A stretch of DNA of 64,000 nucleotides from CAVVMA01 sp963830715 (GTDB lineage: Bacteria; Desulfobacterota; Binatia; Binatales; Binataceae). Of the stretch, positions 29,211 through 39,144 are shown piece by piece (position 1 is the stretch's first letter; every line of letters starts with the position of its first letter). The notes beneath the pieces were generated by a model. That model worked only from the letters and a program-made list of their open reading frames with translations. It was not told where the DNA came from and did not search any database. Made by a program: the position numbers and the translations under genes. The DNA lies in contig CAWHNS010000002.1 in assembly GCA_963830715.1 (NCBI GenBank), forward strand, positions 1 to 64,000, in the 5' to 3' direction.

Positions 29211-30254
29211 ATGGAGCTGCGTTCCGCGCGCTTCAGCGAGCGCGACGAAGTCCTCGATCTCCTCGCCCATTGGTATGACGACGGCGAATTCTTCGCCCGC
29301 TACAACCTGAACGACCCCGCGTTTCGCGATGATCTCTGTCTGGTCGCGAAAGAGGCCGGGCGGATCGTGTCGAGCGTCCAGATCTTCGACCGCCGCGTGA
29401 ACCTCGACGGCCAAGCCGTCCCGATGGGAGGTATCGGCTCGGTCTATACCCTCACGGAATATCGCAAGCGTGGCGTCGCGTCAGCCCTGATGCGCCTGTC
29501 GCTCGCGACGATGGAGCGCGAGGGTTTCGAGGTCTCGCTGCTGTTCGCGGACCGGCTCGCGTTTTACGGCGGCTTCGGATGGTCCGCCGTCACGCGGAAG
29601 TTCGCCGCCTTGCAAAATCTCCGGCAGATCGAGGTGGCGGGCAGGTTCGATATCGAGCCTTTCGATACCGCGCTGCAACTGGGCGAAGTCGGCGCCATCT
29701 ACGGTTCCTACAGCGGGCGATTCAATTCGACGGCCACGCGCGACGAAAATTACTGGCGCGGCAATCTGCGCTACGCCGGAAACCCCGGCGAATATTTCGT
29801 AGTCTGCCGCGCGCCGGGCGGCCCAATCGAATCTTACGCACGCGCGATCCAACTCTACGGCGTCCCGATGATCATGGAATACGGATATCGGCCCGGCCAG
29901 GAGCAGGCGATGCTCGCGACTTTCAGGCATATCGCGGAGGCGTCGGCAAAAATCCCGAAGAGCTATAGCTTCGAGCGGGGCGCGGCCGCGCGCGATGCTC
30001 CCGATGATGAAGATCGCGGCGCAGCGCCGGTTACGTTCGTCAGCCACACGGCCCACGATCCGCGCCTGGAGACGGAACTCGTGGCCGCGGGATGCTCCCT
30101 GCTCAATCACGAAGACAATCACTTCATGTGGCGCGTGATCTCGCCCGAGCGCCTTGGACGGCGATTCGGGATGGCGCCGGGAGACGCCGCCGACAGGGTG
30201 ATGGCAATGGTTGGCGATGCTCGATCGGTGTACTGGACGGCGGATCGTTTCTGA
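29211..30254 (+). CDS. GNAT acetyltransferase, Eis-like length
   Basis: This complete 347-residue protein has an amino-terminal GNAT domain: MGGIGSVYTLTEYRKRGVAS ALMR carries the acetyl-CoA loop YRKRGVA, followed by REGFEVSLLFADRLAFYGGF, the usual late beta-bulge strand. A second, degenerate domain of ~200 residues follows (FRHIAEASAKIPKSYSF ... HFMWRVISPERL), giving the two-domain size of Eis/mycothiol-synthase-like enzymes. The acceptor is unknown. It starts two bases after the gspC stop, within the apparent gshA-gspC operon. Confidence 0.72.
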   Translation: MELRSARFSERDEVLDLLAHWYDDGEFFARYNLNDPAFRDDLCLVAKEAGRIVSSVQIFDRRVNLDGQAVPMGGIGSVYTLTEYRKRGVASALMRLSLATMEREGFEVSLLFADRLAFYGGFGWSAVTRKFAALQNLRQIEVAGRFDIEPFDTALQLGEVGAIYGSYSGRFNSTATRDENYWRGNLRYAGNPGEYFVVCRAPGGPIESYARAIQLYGVPMIMEYGYRPGQEQAMLATFRHIAEASAKIPKSYSFERGAAARDAPDDEDRGAAPVTFVSHTAHDPRLETELVAAGCSLLNHEDNHFMWRVISPERLGRRFGMAPGDAADRVMAMVGDARSVYWTADRF

Positions 30255-30303
30255 GCAAATATTCCCGGTGAGGCTGACGTGGTGCGGCGGAGGTTTCCCT
30301 ACT

Positions 30304-31575
30304 GTGAAGCGATGCTCCCCTTTAGTCACTAAATCAAACGGTCCCCTTCTCCCTCCGGGCGTGCGCACGCGCCTGCTCGCAATCGCACGGCTGGCGCCGT
30401 TTGCGGCGCTCGTCTTGCTGATGGCGTACGGCAGCGCAGCCGCGCGCCATCGGCCCCATCAGGCCGCGCAGCCCGACGCCGATAAAACCGGCGCCAGCGC
30501 TTCGAGCGCCTCGAAGCTCACCGACCCGTACTCGACCGCCTGCGTGATGGAGCCGCAGACCGGTACGGTCATCTTCGAGCAGGAGATGCACAAGCCGTGG
30601 CCGACCGCCTCGCTCACCAAGATGATGGTGATGCTGATCGTGGCGGAAAAGTTGCGCGACGGAAGCCTGAAGTTGACCGACAAGATCACGACTTCGCGCA
30701 AGGCCGAGAAGATGGGCGGCTCGCAGGTTTATCTGAAGGAGGGCGAAACCTTCACGCTGGACGACATGATGAAGGCGATCGTCGTGCATTCAGCCAACGA
30801 CGCTTCGGTGGCGGTCGCCGAGTACGTAGCCGGCTCAACCGACGCGTTCGTGCAGATGATGAACAATCGCGCCGGAGAACTCGGGATGAAGGAGACGCGC
30901 TACTACTCGGTGCATGGTCTGCCGCCCGGTCCGGGCCAGACCGCCGACGTATCAAGCGCGTACGACTGCGCGATTCTCGCGCGCGAGCTGGTCAAATCTC
31001 CGGACGTGCTGCGATGGGCTGCGATCGACACGGCGCCGTTTCGCAACGGGACCTTCGAATTGCGCAATACTAACCATCTGGTGCGCACCTATCGGGGATG
31101 CGACGGCCTCAAGACCGGCTTCTACGCAAGGGCCGGATTCAACGTCGTGGCGACGGCGAAACGCAACGGCCTGAGGCTCATCGCGGTCGTGCTCGGATCG
31201 CCGCGCAAGGGCGAGAATTTCGGCCAGGCCTCCACCCTTCTCTCGCAAGGGTTTCTCAACTACGAGATGTACCAAATCGCCGGCAAGGGTCAGCCCGCGC
31301 CAAAGTCCGTGGCGGTGACCGGCGGCTCGACATCGAAGTTGAAGCCGCTATGGAATGGGGACGTTGCGATCTTCCTCAAACGTGGGCAGGAAAAAGACGC
31401 GCTCAAGGTGTCATACAACTTGCCGGTATCGATCGCCGCGCCGGTCAAAGCGGGGCAGCAACTGGGCGAAGCCGCCGTGACCCTGGACGGAAAACCGGCC
31501 GCGACCGCGGCCCTGATCGCTCCGCAGGACGTACCGAAGAAGACCTCGCTTATCGGGCGGCTGCTCGGCGGATGA
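30304..31575 (+). CDS. D-alanyl-D-alanine carboxypeptidase (PBP5/6-like)
   Basis: This is a serine peptidase that removes the last D-Ala from peptidoglycan pentapeptides; 423 residues. Active-site motifs are complete: SLTK (in PTASLTKMMVML), SAN (in VHSANDASVAVAEYVAGS) and KTG (in GCDGLKTGFYARAGFN). A signal peptide is visible (LLAIARLAPFAALVLLMAYG followed by SAAA). The carboxy part (LKRGQEKDALKVSYNLPVSI and AAPVKAGQQLGEAAV) is the beta-rich PBP5 domain that positions the enzyme near the membrane. GTG 30304 was chosen because GGAGG lies nine bases before it; GTG 30361 is an alternative that begins just at the signal peptide. Confidence 0.9.
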   Translation: MKRCSPLVTKSNGPLLPPGVRTRLLAIARLAPFAALVLLMAYGSAAARHRPHQAAQPDADKTGASASSASKLTDPYSTACVMEPQTGTVIFEQEMHKPWPTASLTKMMVMLIVAEKLRDGSLKLTDKITTSRKAEKMGGSQVYLKEGETFTLDDMMKAIVVHSANDASVAVAEYVAGSTDAFVQMMNNRAGELGMKETRYYSVHGLPPGPGQTADVSSAYDCAILARELVKSPDVLRWAAIDTAPFRNGTFELRNTNHLVRTYRGCDGLKTGFYARAGFNVVATAKRNGLRLIAVVLGSPRKGENFGQASTLLSQGFLNYEMYQIAGKGQPAPKSVAVTGGSTSKLKPLWNGDVAIFLKRGQEKDALKVSYNLPVSIAAPVKAGQQLGEAAVTLDGKPAATAALIAPQDVPKKTSLIGRLLGG

Positions 31576-31645
31576 CGGCGCGGCGCCGCAGTACGCCTGC
31601 TGCGTTTACACCGTCCAGGCTACGCGGCAACAATAGCGAAACGCC

Positions 31646-32554
31646 ATGAAACGAGCAGCTATCTGGGCGGGAATCGCCCTGACGGTCTTCATTGCAATCA
31701 ACCTCGCGCTCCATTTCGGGCAGAAGCGCCACAACAATCTGGGCTACGACGTCAATACCGAATTCCCGCCGGACAAACCCTTCGTTCCCGGAGAGATCTA
31801 CGCGTCGACGCTCGCCGCGATCATGGATCATGAACTTCACACCGGATTCGGATGGCGCCCCAACGACTTCTTTCTGTGGGGGCCGCATGTGATGGCCGAC
31901 AACAACGCCAACCGCCAACTCGGGATAATTCTGGCGGTGCGCGAGACGATCAGGGTGTTCAAGGATCATCTGACCAAGATCTCGTCCAACGAATACGACA
32001 ACAATCTGGTAATCGCCGATACCGATTTTCGCAATGATGCGACGCGCTGGATGCTGCCGGCGGCCGAGGGGCGATACAACGACGGCGTCGCGCATCTGCG
32101 CGCGTATGTCGCCGGACTCCACACCACCCCACCGACCTCGCGCGAACTCAACCAGCGCAACGTGGAATTGATCCGGCTCTTTCAGTCGTGGGGAGACATG
32201 CTCGGCGACGCGCACGCCTCTCTGTATCGCACGCGCAAGGACGACGGCAGCCCGGTATATTCATGGGACGTGGATGACTATTTCTACCACGCCCAGGGCT
32301 ATGCGCACGTGCAGTACTACATGATGCAGGCCGTCAAGCGTGAGTATCATCAGGCGCTGACTACCAAGCCTGTGCTCGCGCAGCTCTTCGACGAGACCAT
32401 CGAGCCGCTGGGCAAGGCTGCGATGCTGAAGCCTATAATCGTGCTCGACGGGTCACCCGAGGGCATCTTCGCGAACCATCGCAAGAACCTGGATTCCTAC
32501 ATCTCGGAGGCGCGCCAGAAGATGTACTCGATTCGCGAGGAGCTGGAACGGTAG
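31646..32554 (+). CDS. DUF2333 family membrane-anchored protein
   Basis: This complete 302-residue protein has a short basic start and a single membrane helix (AAIWAGIALTVFIAINLALH), then a periplasmic alpha-rich domain with the DUF2333 (PF10095) blocks MDHELHTGFGWRPNDFFLWG, NRQLGIILAVRETIRVFKDH, YSWDVDDYFYHAQGYAHVQY and ISEARQKMYSIREELER. The family is widespread in diderm bacteria and has no known function. It is 70 bases downstream of the carboxypeptidase on the same strand, so an envelope role is plausible from context. Confidence 0.82.
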   Translation: MKRAAIWAGIALTVFIAINLALHFGQKRHNNLGYDVNTEFPPDKPFVPGEIYASTLAAIMDHELHTGFGWRPNDFFLWGPHVMADNNANRQLGIILAVRETIRVFKDHLTKISSNEYDNNLVIADTDFRNDATRWMLPAAEGRYNDGVAHLRAYVAGLHTTPPTSRELNQRNVELIRLFQSWGDMLGDAHASLYRTRKDDGSPVYSWDVDDYFYHAQGYAHVQYYMMQAVKREYHQALTTKPVLAQLFDETIEPLGKAAMLKPIIVLDGSPEGIFANHRKNLDSYISEARQKMYSIREELER

Positions 32555-32648
32555 CCCGGAATCAACGATCGCCGAGAGTGGATGAATTTCGCGGTAGTCA
32601 GCCACGGAGGCCCTCGCTGAAGCGGGGCCGCCGAGAGCGGTTGCCGCT

Positions 32649-35600
32649 CTAGTCGCCCGTTCCCCTTACCACTACAGAAACAGACCCGTGCGCCGGATCG
32701 TTGCTGGTCACGCCGATCGTTCCGGCGAATGGGCTTTTCGCGGTTGGCGCAAACTTCACCGATACTGTTTTCTGCTGTCCGTGCGATAGGAAGAATGCGC
32801 CGGTTCCCGAGAGCGCCTGGAATGGCGTCTTGAGCTTGCTCACATCGACGCTGCCGGCCATCACACCCAAGCCCGTATTTTCGACCTCCAGATTCATGGT
32901 TTTGGTCTGACCTGCGCTGACTTTGCCGAAGTACAGTGCTACCGGAACGAGCTTCAGGCCCGCAGGCTTCCCGACTCCGGCCAGCCCCTCAAACCTCGCC
33001 GGATTCGACGGATCGCTGCTTGTTATCAGAATGCTTTCCGAGAACGATCTCGGCGTCCGAGGCGCGAACTTCACGCTAACGATCTTCGTCTGGCCCGGAC
33101 CCAACACGAATGCTCCTGAGCCCGACAGCAGGCTGAACGGGTCACCTACGCCCGTCGTGCTCACGTTCCCGCTGAGCGTGCCCAGACCCGAGTTGGTGAT
33201 CTTGAACGTTCCCGTGGCCGTAGTGTAGGTCCCAACGCCACCGAAGTTGACTGAAGCTGGCGCAATCGTCAGCAACCCGATCGGTGCCGGCGTCGGGGTT
33301 GGAGTCGGTGTAGGTGTTGGCGTAGGGGTCGGTGTGGGCGTCAATGTTGGAGTCGGGGTCGGGGTTGGCGTCGGCGTAGGTGTTGGCGTCAATGTTGGGG
33401 TCGGGGTCGGGGTTGGCGTCAGCGTAGGTGTCGGCGTCGATGTTGGGGTCGGCGTCGGCGTAGGTGTCGGCGTAGGCGTAGGTGTCGGCGTTGCTGTCGG
33501 CGTCGGTGTTGGCGTGGGCGTTGCCGTTGGGGTGGGCGTCCGAGTTGGCGTTGGCGTGGGCGTCGGCGTCGGGGTTGGAGTCGGCGTAGGTGTCGGCGTC
33601 GGGGTAGGTGTCGGAGTTGGCGTGGGCGTAGGTGTCGGCGTCGGCGTCGGAGTAGGTGTCGGCGTCGGTGTCGGCGTCGGCTTAGGTGTGGGAGTCGGCG
33701 TAGGTCTGGGAGTTGGTGTCGGCGGTCCTGGGCAAACCCTGTATGGAATTATGGAAGTATACCAATGGGCTGACGGAGCGATCGTCCATCCGGTCGAGTA
33801 GGTTCCGCCGGAAGTACCGAACACATCGCTGAATGATATGCTGGACGATGGATTTGAGAACTGAGTGAACCCGCTGGTCGGACCTGCGGTTATCGACGAT
33901 GTAGCATCAAGGCCCAGCGTAGCCAGAATGAAGTCGTTTCCCGATGCCGTAATCGATGGGGTCAAGGGAGACGCGCTGCCGTTGTTGTTGCTGACAAGCC
34001 CTCCAGCGCTGTAGTTGGCGTCCAGGGAATTGACAGCATTGGCGACTTCAGTGGCGCAGACGCCACATCCGATCGGCGAATTCCAGTTGACCTGAATCGT
34101 GTTCCCCGGACTCGCTGGGGCAGTGCAGGCCCAGGTTTCGGCTTCCGCCAGACTCACATTGTACAGTCCGTTCGGCGCTGACTTGCTGCAGTCGCTGGCC
34201 CCGACCGCCGAGACCGAATTGACAAAAGTGCTGCCGGAGGCGCTGAAGTTGTCCGACCATACAATAATCAGGTCACCGGGTGAAACATTGAAATTGGATA
34301 TTGACAAGCTTAAGTTGTCGCACATCTGAGAAAGATTGCACACCGTCTGCACGACTCGCGGCGTTGCGGAGCATGATGGTATTGGCGTTGGCGTCGGCGT
34401 TGGGGTCGGCGTGGGAGTCGGCGTGCGGGTCGCGGTGGCCGTCGGGGTTGGCGTGGGCCCCTGCACGATGAGTTGCGGCCTGGGGCCGACCACGATGCCG
34501 GCGGGAGCGGCAAGTCCGGTATCCGGTCCGACGATGGTAGCGATCGGTTTCTGGTCGCCGTTGCTGTTCGGCGGGTACACCGTGACGGAGTTCCCGAGTC
34601 GGTTCGTCACGTAGAGATTCTGGGCATCGAGCGCAAGCATATAGGATACCATCAAGCCCGGTGTCGGTCCCGATGATGGTCGCGCCGGGTTTCTGATCGC
34701 CGTTGCTGTTCGGTGCATATTCCGTGACGGTGCTGGTTTGATTGGCGACGCTGATGTTGCCCAGCAGGTTGACCGCGACTCCGACGGATATTTCCTGTTC
34801 CAGTCCGGTGTCCGGACCGCCGATGGTAGCGATCGGTTTCTGATCGCCATTGCTGTTCGGCGGGTACTCAGTGACGGTGGCGGCACCGCCGTTCACTGCG
34901 TAGAGATTGCCCCTGGAGTCAAACGTTATTCCGAGCGGTTGGTTGAGCGAGGTGAGCATCCCGCTGATGGTGGCTTTGGGCGTCTGGTCGCCGTTGGCGC
35001 CGGGTGGGTAGACGCTGATACTGCTTTCCCCGAAGTTCGCGACATAGAGGTCCCCGACGGGGCTGACGGCGAGACCAATCGGGTCCGAAAGCCCGGTGTC
35101 CGGCCCGCTGATAGTTGCGATTGGCGTCTGGTCACCGCTGGCGCCGGGCGGGTAGACCGTGATGCTATCTGCCCCGAGGTTCGCGACGTACAGGTCACCG
35201 CGGGGGTCGAGTGCAAGACCACTAGGGCCCGAAAGCCCAGTGTCCGGTCCGCCGATAGTTGCAATGGGCTTCTGGTCGCCGTTGCTCCCTAGTGAATACT
35301 CGGTGACCGTGTTTCCGCCGAAGTTGGCTACGTAGATCGTGCTCGTGCCTTGCAACTCGAATGCGCCGATATCGCAGCCGGCCTGGCTGGGAGCGGGCCG
35401 CGGATCGCCGCGCTGATCGGTCGCCGGACATTGAGCAGCCGGAATCGCGCTAATCGCCGGACTCGCTGTTTGCAGCCCGATCGTCTCCGTAAGCCCGCCG
35501 TTGAATTGCAGTCCGTTGACGGCCAGCAGCGGATTCACGCTGTCCCCGATGGTAGCGAGATTCGCGCCCATGCTGCTGCCGAAATTACAGCTGGCGTCGT

Positions 35601-37041
35601 CCGAAATGTTGTCGCCGAGGTTGTCGATGCTGCCGCCGGTCCCACAGTTTCCGCCTGCGCTGTCGGCGAGAATGGATTTGCTAATCACGATTCCGCCGGC
35701 GCTCCCGATGTTGGCGATGCCGCCGCCGCTGCGGTTGGGTGTCGGCGTAGCCGTCGGTGTGGGCGTCGCGCTTCCCGTAGGCGTCGGACTCGCAGTCGAG
35801 GTCGGCGTCGCCGTTGGCGTAGCTGTCGCCGACGGGGTCGGCAATGGAGTGGCGCCGTTGTTGCCCAGGAAGGTGGTGTTGCTGAGGGTTAACGACGCCT
35901 CATTGCCGATGCCACCGCCCTGGTTTGCAGCGCTGTTGCCTGAGAAGGTGCTGTTAGTGACGGTCAGAACGCCGGTGGGCAGGAAGTTAAAAATGCCGCC
36001 GCCGGAGCCTTCGGGGGCGGTATTGCCCGTGAAGGTGCTGTCGGTGATGGTCAGCGTGCCGAAGTTGGCGATGCCGCCGCCGAGCTGAGTGGCGGTATTG
36101 CCCAGGAAGGTGCTGTTGGAGACCGTCACCGTGCCGAACAACTCCACGATACCGCCGCCGTAGGTCGCGCTGTTGCCTGCGAAGGTGCTCCCGCTGACAG
36201 CCATCGCACCACCGCTGATCGCAATCGCCCCGCCGCTTCCCGGAGTGCTGTTGCCTGAGAACGTGCTATTGCTGACGTTCAGGGAACCTCCGCTGACCGG
36301 ACTGCCGATCGCCCCTCCGCCAAGGGAAGAGTCCGAGCCGCTGTTGTCCACAAACGCGCTGGCGATGATCGTCATCGAGGTTGCGTAACCCCAGATGGCG
36401 CCCTCGAACCCGACATTGCCCAGAAAGCTGCTGTTGGCGACGGTCAGCGAAGAGGAGGAGCCGTTGTAGATCGCGCTGCCCTTGTTATCAGAGAAAACAC
36501 TCTTCGTGACGTTGAGCACCCCACCGTTGTTCACACCCGGATTTCCATGAACGACGCTCAGATTGTTCAGATTGAGCGTGGCGCTCGGGTTCACCGCGAG
36601 CGCCTGAAAGTTGCTCACCCCATCTACAGTTATCGTCTGCCCAGTGCCGTCGATTGTGACCGTGTTTTGGATCGCCGGCAGGCCGCCCTTCAGCGTGATC
36701 GTCCCGCTCACGCTGAAGTCGATGACGTCGTTGCCGGTGCCGACCAGGCAGTCGCCCTCGGTGGTATCGGCTCCGGGGCTGTTCGCGTTGTTGATGGCCT
36801 CGCGCAGGCTGCAAAACCCGTCGTGAGAAGGACTTGAGTCGCTGGTGGTGTTGACGATTATCGGACCGCTGGCCTTCGGCGTCGGCTGAATCAGCATGAC
36901 GCCGAAGGGCATGATCGCAATGAGCAGGGCGAGAAGAAATATGGGCCGCACCGCGCCCAGCAGAACATTTCTGGAAGCCTTCGCGATTTCCTGACCCACC
37001 AGGTTCCTCCCGTTGCCGGCGATGCGCAGCCTCAAACCCAA
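32649..37041 (-). CDS. Giant mosaic surface protein: CSLREA, beta-helix, propeller, Pro-Thr linkers, ASH (one frameshift)
   Basis: After removal of one extra base near 34,640 this is ~1,463 residues. Order: membrane/signal segment (~residues 28-50), CSLREAINNAN domain (~72), a right-handed beta-helix with repeated NSTFSGN and GGGI turns (~95-400), a first Pro-Thr linker (~400-434), a short beta-helix end (DQRGDPRPA...CDIGAFE), six ~48-residue propeller repeats GDQKPIATIGGPDTGL (~575-860), a second Pro-Thr linker, a Cys-containing beta domain (~890-1105), a ~145-residue Pro-Thr linker, and two choice-of-anchor D (ASH) domains to the end. It is probably exported and cell-surface attached. A smaller relative lies at 53,314-56,656. 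Confidence 0.8.
33286..33724 (-). repeat. Long (Thr-Pro)n coding microsatellite
   Basis: On the + strand, units of GG(N)GT(N) repeat every six bases for ~440 bases, encoding about 70 Thr-Pro dipeptides on the minus strand with rare Leu, Ser, Ala, Arg or Lys interruptions. Third positions vary, so selection keeps the protein sequence. Such a tract is prone to length change by slippage. It is not a CRISPR array, since there are no spacers. Confidence 0.85.
34450..35320 (-). repeat. Six tandem propeller-blade repeats (~145 bp each)
   Basis: The minus-strand translation repeats GDQKPIATIxGPDTGL, then LYVANxGxxSVTVYPPxxN, six times with drift (GDQTPKATISGMLTSL, GDQKPGATIIGTDTGL). The period is about 48-50 codons. 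The pattern fits NHL/SMP-30-like beta-propeller blades within the mosaic surface protein. The last copy runs straight into a Pro-Thr linker. Confidence 0.7.
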
Positions 37042-37143
37042 CTCTCGGCAGCGGGAGAATTTCCAGAATCTTCCGGGATCATACGCTCGCCCGTGAGGCT
37101 GCCTTCCCTCCCGACTCGACCTATATCGAGAGCGGAACAGGCG

Positions 37144-37171
37144 CGACTATACCAAGTCCCGGTCAGATTGC
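37144..37171 (-). promoter_or_regulatory. Candidate promoter for the mosaic surface protein
   Basis: On the minus strand, TTGCAA (37171-37166) is followed by 16 bases and TATAGT (37149-37144), about 100 bases upstream of the ATG at 37041. A run of six T precedes it at 37180-37175, just beyond the end of sppA. This is a reasonable sigma70 match with a slightly short spacer. Confidence 0.45.
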
Positions 37172-37219
37172 AATACAAAAAATGCTTAACCGGCAGCGCC
37201 TTCAGACCGATGGAAAACC

Positions 37220-39002
37220 CTAAAGGAAAGGACAGAGCAACAAAGCGCCGGTGCGGGTTAGCAGTCCGATCAGCGCCGGAGCCCACTCCGATGGAACTCC
37301 CAGTGCCTGAGCCGCCGTCGCGATTCCGATCGGTGCCTGCGCCGGCATCAGGGCGAGCCTCAATCCTGAAAGCCATCCCGACTCCGGCAGCGTGACCAAC
37401 TCGTGCGGCTGATTCGGCCCGAGGCCGGCCTTTTCGCGCGCGATCCCTATCGCGCGGTCGAGCCCGCCGAGTCTCGTCAACCAGGCCCCTTTCGCGCGCC
37501 GCTCGTCCGCTCCAGACCCGGCCGCGCGCAAGCTCCTCGGTACGCTCGGCGTCGAGCTTGCGCTCTTCAGCGACTTTCCTGGTAAAGGTCGCGTACAGTT
37601 CCCCGACCATCTCATTCACCTGGGCCAGCTCCGCGGGCGTCAGCGCGCGCGACGCGGAGAGCGCGTCGCTGCTCTCATCGCTCTTGGCGTAGTCGATTCC
37701 GATTCCCAGCTCCGCCAGAAGGTCGCGCAAGTTGAACTTTGTGTAGACCACGCCGATCGACCCGGTGATCGTGACGGGCTGCGCGACGATCGCGTCCGCC
37801 GCCATCGCAACGTAGTAGCCGCCGGACCCGGCCAGGTTGCCCATCGAGACCACGATCGGTTTGCCGCGCCTGCGGGCTTCCTGCATCGCCCGCCAGACCA
37901 GGTCCGAGCCGACCGCCGACCCGCCTGGCGAGTCGACGCGGAACACGATCGCCCGGACGTTCTTGTCACGCGCCGCCCGGCTTATTTCCTCCGCGACCGC
38001 CGGACCGCTCAGGAATTCGCCTGTCAGCGGCGGCTCGCCTGCGACCACCGGCCCCAATCCGTGAACCAGCGCGATACGGGCTCTGGCGCGGCGCCGCGAA
38101 TATGCGATGTGCCGCAAATAGCGCCCCACGCCGATGAACCTCCTGCCCTTGGCGCCGGGGTCGAGTTCAGCCTCGATGTCCTCGGCGTAACCGAGGCGAT
38201 CGATCAGCCCCGATTCGCGCGCGGCCCGCGCGCTCATGAAACCGCCCGCGAGCAGTTGCCGCGCGCGCGGCTGGTCGAGCTTGCGCGACGCGGCGACCTT
38301 TTCAGCAAGCACGGACTGCCAGTCGGCGACGACCGACTCGATACTCTCGCGGACCTCCGGCGACATCGCCTCGCGCGTGAACATCTCCCCCGCTCCCTTG
38401 TATTCCTTCCACTGCAGGGTCTGCGCCTCGATATGAAGCCGGTTGAGCGCGCGCTTGAGAAACGGACTCCCCGCCGCCACCCCGAGCATCATCAACGACG
38501 TGTCGGGATTTGCCACCACCTCACCAGCGCCGCTGGCAACGAGGTATTCGCGCACGGTCGCGCTATCGCCCGACAGGATCGCAACCACCCGTTTACCCGC
38601 GGCTGCGAGCGCGGCCAGAAGATCGTGGATCTCACAACCGATAGCGAGTCCAGGTTCCAGTCCGGCAATCTCAACGATCACCGCGCTTATCGAGGCGTCG
38701 CCGGCTGCGGCCTCGAGCGCCTGGCGAAGCTGCAGCAGACTCGGAAAGCCGCGACCCATGAACTGATCGAGGAACCCGCGCGGCGAATGATCCCGGATAC
38801 GGCCGGCCAACCGAATCTCGAGCACCGCATCGCGCGGAATTCGGGCCGGAAAGAACACCAGCGCCAGAAATCCGGCGACGATCGCGATCGCCGCTGCCAG
38901 CGGCACCAGGCCGATCAGCCACGCGCCGCGATCGATCGCGAAAACTCCGAGCGCGAACAGAATCGCGACCACGATCGCGAGCCGGCGTCGGCGGTTCATC
39001 AT
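37220..39002 (-). CDS. sppA: Signal peptide peptidase SppA, 67-kDa type (one frameshift)
   Basis: This membrane-bound S49 serine protease degrades cleaved signal peptides; ~593 residues with a tandem domain layout. An amino-terminal anchor (LAIVVAILFALGVFAI, GLVPLAAAIAIVAGFLALVF) is followed by the first S49-like domain containing the lysine general base (QTLQWKEYKGAGEMFTREAM). The second domain has VFRVDSPGGSAVGSDLVWRA and the nucleophile serine in SMGNLAGSGGYYVAMAADAI. An extra base near 37,477 diverts the end; the corrected end is LVDELGGLDRAIGIAREKAG ... GALLLCPFL at TAG 37220-37222. It is upstream of the mosaic surface protein on the same strand. Confidence 0.88.
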
Positions 39003-39144
39003 TCGGACCTCGCGGCCGCGCCCTCACGCTCGTGCCTGCGGACGAGCGGCGAGCGCCACAGAGACGCGAAACTTCCGGTCTGTCGTACGATCTTCATTGC
39101 CGCCCTACTTTATTCTCCTGGTCGATTTACACTAGCCTTTTTTC

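Noticed and set aside
33286..33724. Regular repeats considered as a CRISPR array
   Set aside because: The period is six bases with no unique spacers and no cas genes; it is a coding microsatellite.
33247..33801. Long + strand frame encoding an almost pure Gly-Val repeat
   Set aside because: It is the antisense shadow of the Thr-Pro tract on the minus strand; the flanking minus-strand domains prove the true frame.
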